From an uncultured Clostridium sp. (GTDB lineage: Bacteria; Bacillota_A; Clostridia; TANB77; CAG-508), in the NCBI GenBank assembly GCA_905200315.1, contig CAJKKA010000026.1, positions 1-16,257 of the forward strand: DNA of 16,257 bases, written 5' to 3'. How positions within the stretch are numbered: position 1 is the first letter of the stretch; the number at the start of each line of letters is the position of its first letter. The notes under the pieces are model-generated. The model did not search any database, was not told the origin of the DNA, and saw nothing but the letters and a program-made list of their open reading frames with translations. The position numbers were made by a program, and so were the translations under genes. Shown piece after piece: positions 14,832 through 16,257 of the stretch.

Positions 14832-16113
14832 ATTTATATACGTAATTTGCTTTTTTATGTTTTTTATTTATTTTGCGTTTTGTCTTGTTTTTTAAATATA
14901 AATATGTTAATAATAGTAACACTATAACTAATAATATTCTTAAAATGTTTAGGATTAAATTACTTTTTTGTACATCGTTTGCTGCTATTACATTGGCAGT
15001 ATATTCAATTCCATCTGAATTATATGTTATAGTACCTAGCTTATCTCCTTTTGCTATAGGAGCTTTTATATCTTCATTTAGTTTTATTTCACCCTTTATC
15101 TCATCTTTTTCTTTATCATTTGTAACTAAAATATTAATATCTGAATCTGTATTTAAATCTAAGTTTTTTGTCTCAGTTGTAGCACCTTTTATTTTTGTTT
15201 GCCCTACCACAGTTTCTCTTGCTGTTGATACTTTCTTTTGTGTAAAGTTGTTATACACATATTCAAATAATGTTTTTGTATCTGTGTCTCTTTTACTTAA
15301 ACCATTCACTTCTTTTTTATCTGTACCAAGCACTACTGAAATTAGCTCTACACCATCTTTATTTGCTCCTGCTACTAAACAATTTTTAGCATATGCTGTA
15401 TAACCGGTTTTTATTCCAATAGCATATTCATAATAGTTTTTATTTTTTTTATTTATTAAATCATTTGTTGTAATTAAATTTCTATCTGTTTGCTCATATT
15501 TATTTGTACTTGGAAGTGTATGTGATACTGTACTTACTATTTTTCTAAAGGTTTCATTTTTCATAGTTTCTTTTGCAATTAGAGATAAATCGTATGCTGT
15601 TGTATAATGATTTTCATTTTGAATACCATTAGGATTAACAAAATTTGTATTTTTGCACCCTAGCTCGGCAGCTCTTGTATTCATCATTGTTGCAAAGCTA
15701 TCTACATTTCCTGCAACATATTCAGCTAAAACATTTGCAGCTTCATTTGAAGATTTTACTAAAAGTGCATATAAAAGTTCTTCTACAGAAAGTTCCTCCC
15801 CTACTTTTAGAGTATCTACTGAATATCCTGAAGGCACTGAGAATACAGCATTATAACTTACTGTAGCTTTAGATTGCAAATCTTCAACATTTTCTAAGGT
15901 TAAAAGAGCTGTCATAATTTTAGTTGTACTTGCTGGATACCTTTTTTCATTCGAATTTTTTTCATACAATATTCTACCTGTTTTACTCTCTATTAAAATT
16001 GCAGACGGAGCACTAATTTCTATATTATTTTCTAGTGCAAAACTCATACTCCCTAAGAATATTTGAACAATAAAAACTACCAAAAATGCTACTATTAATT
16101 TCTTATTTTTCAT
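14830..16113 (-). CDS. D-alanyl-D-alanine carboxypeptidase (DacF/PBP5-type)
   Basis: Secreted, membrane-anchored penicillin-binding protein that trims the terminal D-Ala from peptidoglycan stem peptides. The 427-residue protein has a signal peptide (about 1-26, ending near SFA). The peptidase S11 core has nucleophile motif STTK (62-65), SSN (121-123) and KTG (235-237), all intact. A PBP5-type C-terminal beta domain (about 290-375) is followed by a hydrophobic helix (about 386-407) and a very basic tail, a true transmembrane anchor in place of the amphipathic helix of classical PBP5. The ATG at 16113 has AGGGAG six bases upstream. It converges on the LCP gene and shares its terminator; both act on the wall. 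Family call is firm. Confidence 0.96.
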   Translation of the reverse strand: MKNKKLIVAFLVVFIVQIFLGSMSFALENNIEISAPSAILIESKTGRILYEKNSNEKRYPASTTKIMTALLTLENVEDLQSKATVSYNAVFSVPSGYSVDTLKVGEELSVEELLYALLVKSSNEAANVLAEYVAGNVDSFATMMNTRAAELGCKNTNFVNPNGIQNENHYTTAYDLSLIAKETMKNETFRKIVSTVSHTLPSTNKYEQTDRNLITTNDLINKKNKNYYEYAIGIKTGYTAYAKNCLVAGANKDGVELISVVLGTDKKEVNGLSKRDTDTKTLFEYVYNNFTQKKVSTARETVVGQTKIKGATTETKNLDLNTDSDINILVTNDKEKDEIKGEIKLNEDIKAPIAKGDKLGTITYNSDGIEYTANVIAANDVQKSNLILNILRILLVIVLLLLTYLYLKNKTKRKINKKHKKANYVYK

Positions 16114-16142
16114 TACATTCTCCCTTATTTTTTTATTAATAA

Positions 16143-16171
16143 ATAATATACTATAATTCGTTTTTTTTCAA
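16143..16171 (-). promoter_or_regulatory. Promoter of the carboxypeptidase gene
   Basis: Minus strand: TTGAAA (16171-16166), a 17-base spacer and TATTAT (16148-16143). The predicted leader is about 20-25 bases. The remaining 86 bases to the end of the window show no recognisable gene. Confidence 0.7.
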
Positions 16172-16257
16172 CAATTATTTCTATTTTCAAGAAAATTAAT
16201 TTACAAATTTGTATTCAGGTATCCTAAGAATGCATGACAATTGTTATTTAAATACAA

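Noticed and set aside
14873..15403. A 176-codon plus-strand frame inside the carboxypeptidase gene.
   Set aside because: Antisense shadow of a well-conserved gene; Ser/Phe/Val-rich composition follows from the codon pattern of the real frame.

Overview
The window is a chromosomal stretch of a very AT-rich, Gram-positive-type bacterium, most likely an uncultured member of the Clostridia. The evidence is strong AGGAGG-type ribosome binding sites, some GTG starts, promoters of TTGAAA-N17-TATAAT form, a cell-wall set (LCP protein with LytR_C domain, DacF-like carboxypeptidase), and the YkvI-like / DUF5711 / CvpA gene series. All twelve intact genes end in TAA or TAG. Tryptophan is encoded by TGG where I checked it, so the standard code applies. 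The species cannot be named from sequence alone.

Left part (1-6600), all leftward: dnaE, the alpha subunit of DNA polymerase III, with an apparently intact PHP metal site; a two-membrane-region unknown protein that forms its own transcription unit (promoter, 5'-UTR inverted repeat, strong terminator); a GDT1/UPF0016 transporter, probably for Mn2+ or Ca2+; and a 517-residue coiled-coil protein with a 13-residue Asn-rich tandem repeat. Several starts were moved inward from the longest open frame because the ribosome binding site, and for dnaE also the promoter, fit only the internal ATG.

Middle (6600-13059): a broken gene remnant (6624-6884) lies between the two divergent gene groups. Rightward there is a three-gene ABC-2 export system of GldA/GldF/GldG architecture (ATPase, permease, auxiliary periplasmic-type subunit) with tight or overlapping junctions. 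It is followed by a YkvI-like LeuT-fold membrane protein whose ribosome binding site is inside a predicted hairpin, then a membrane-anchored DUF5711 beta-propeller-like protein and a CvpA-family membrane protein.

Right part (13060-16257): a 228-bp GC-rich MITE-like repeat with 16-bp perfect terminal inverted repeats sits directly after the CvpA gene. Then come a rightward LCP (LytR-CpsA-Psr) gene and a leftward D-Ala-D-Ala carboxypeptidase gene. These converge on one shared bidirectional terminator, so two cell-wall enzymes are paired tail to tail.

I see no CRISPR array, tRNA, rRNA, transposase or phage gene. Most of the window is ordinary housekeeping and envelope content. The best candidates for something new are the MITE-like element, the ribosome-binding-site hairpin, the repeat-bearing coiled-coil protein and the isolated two-membrane-region unit.
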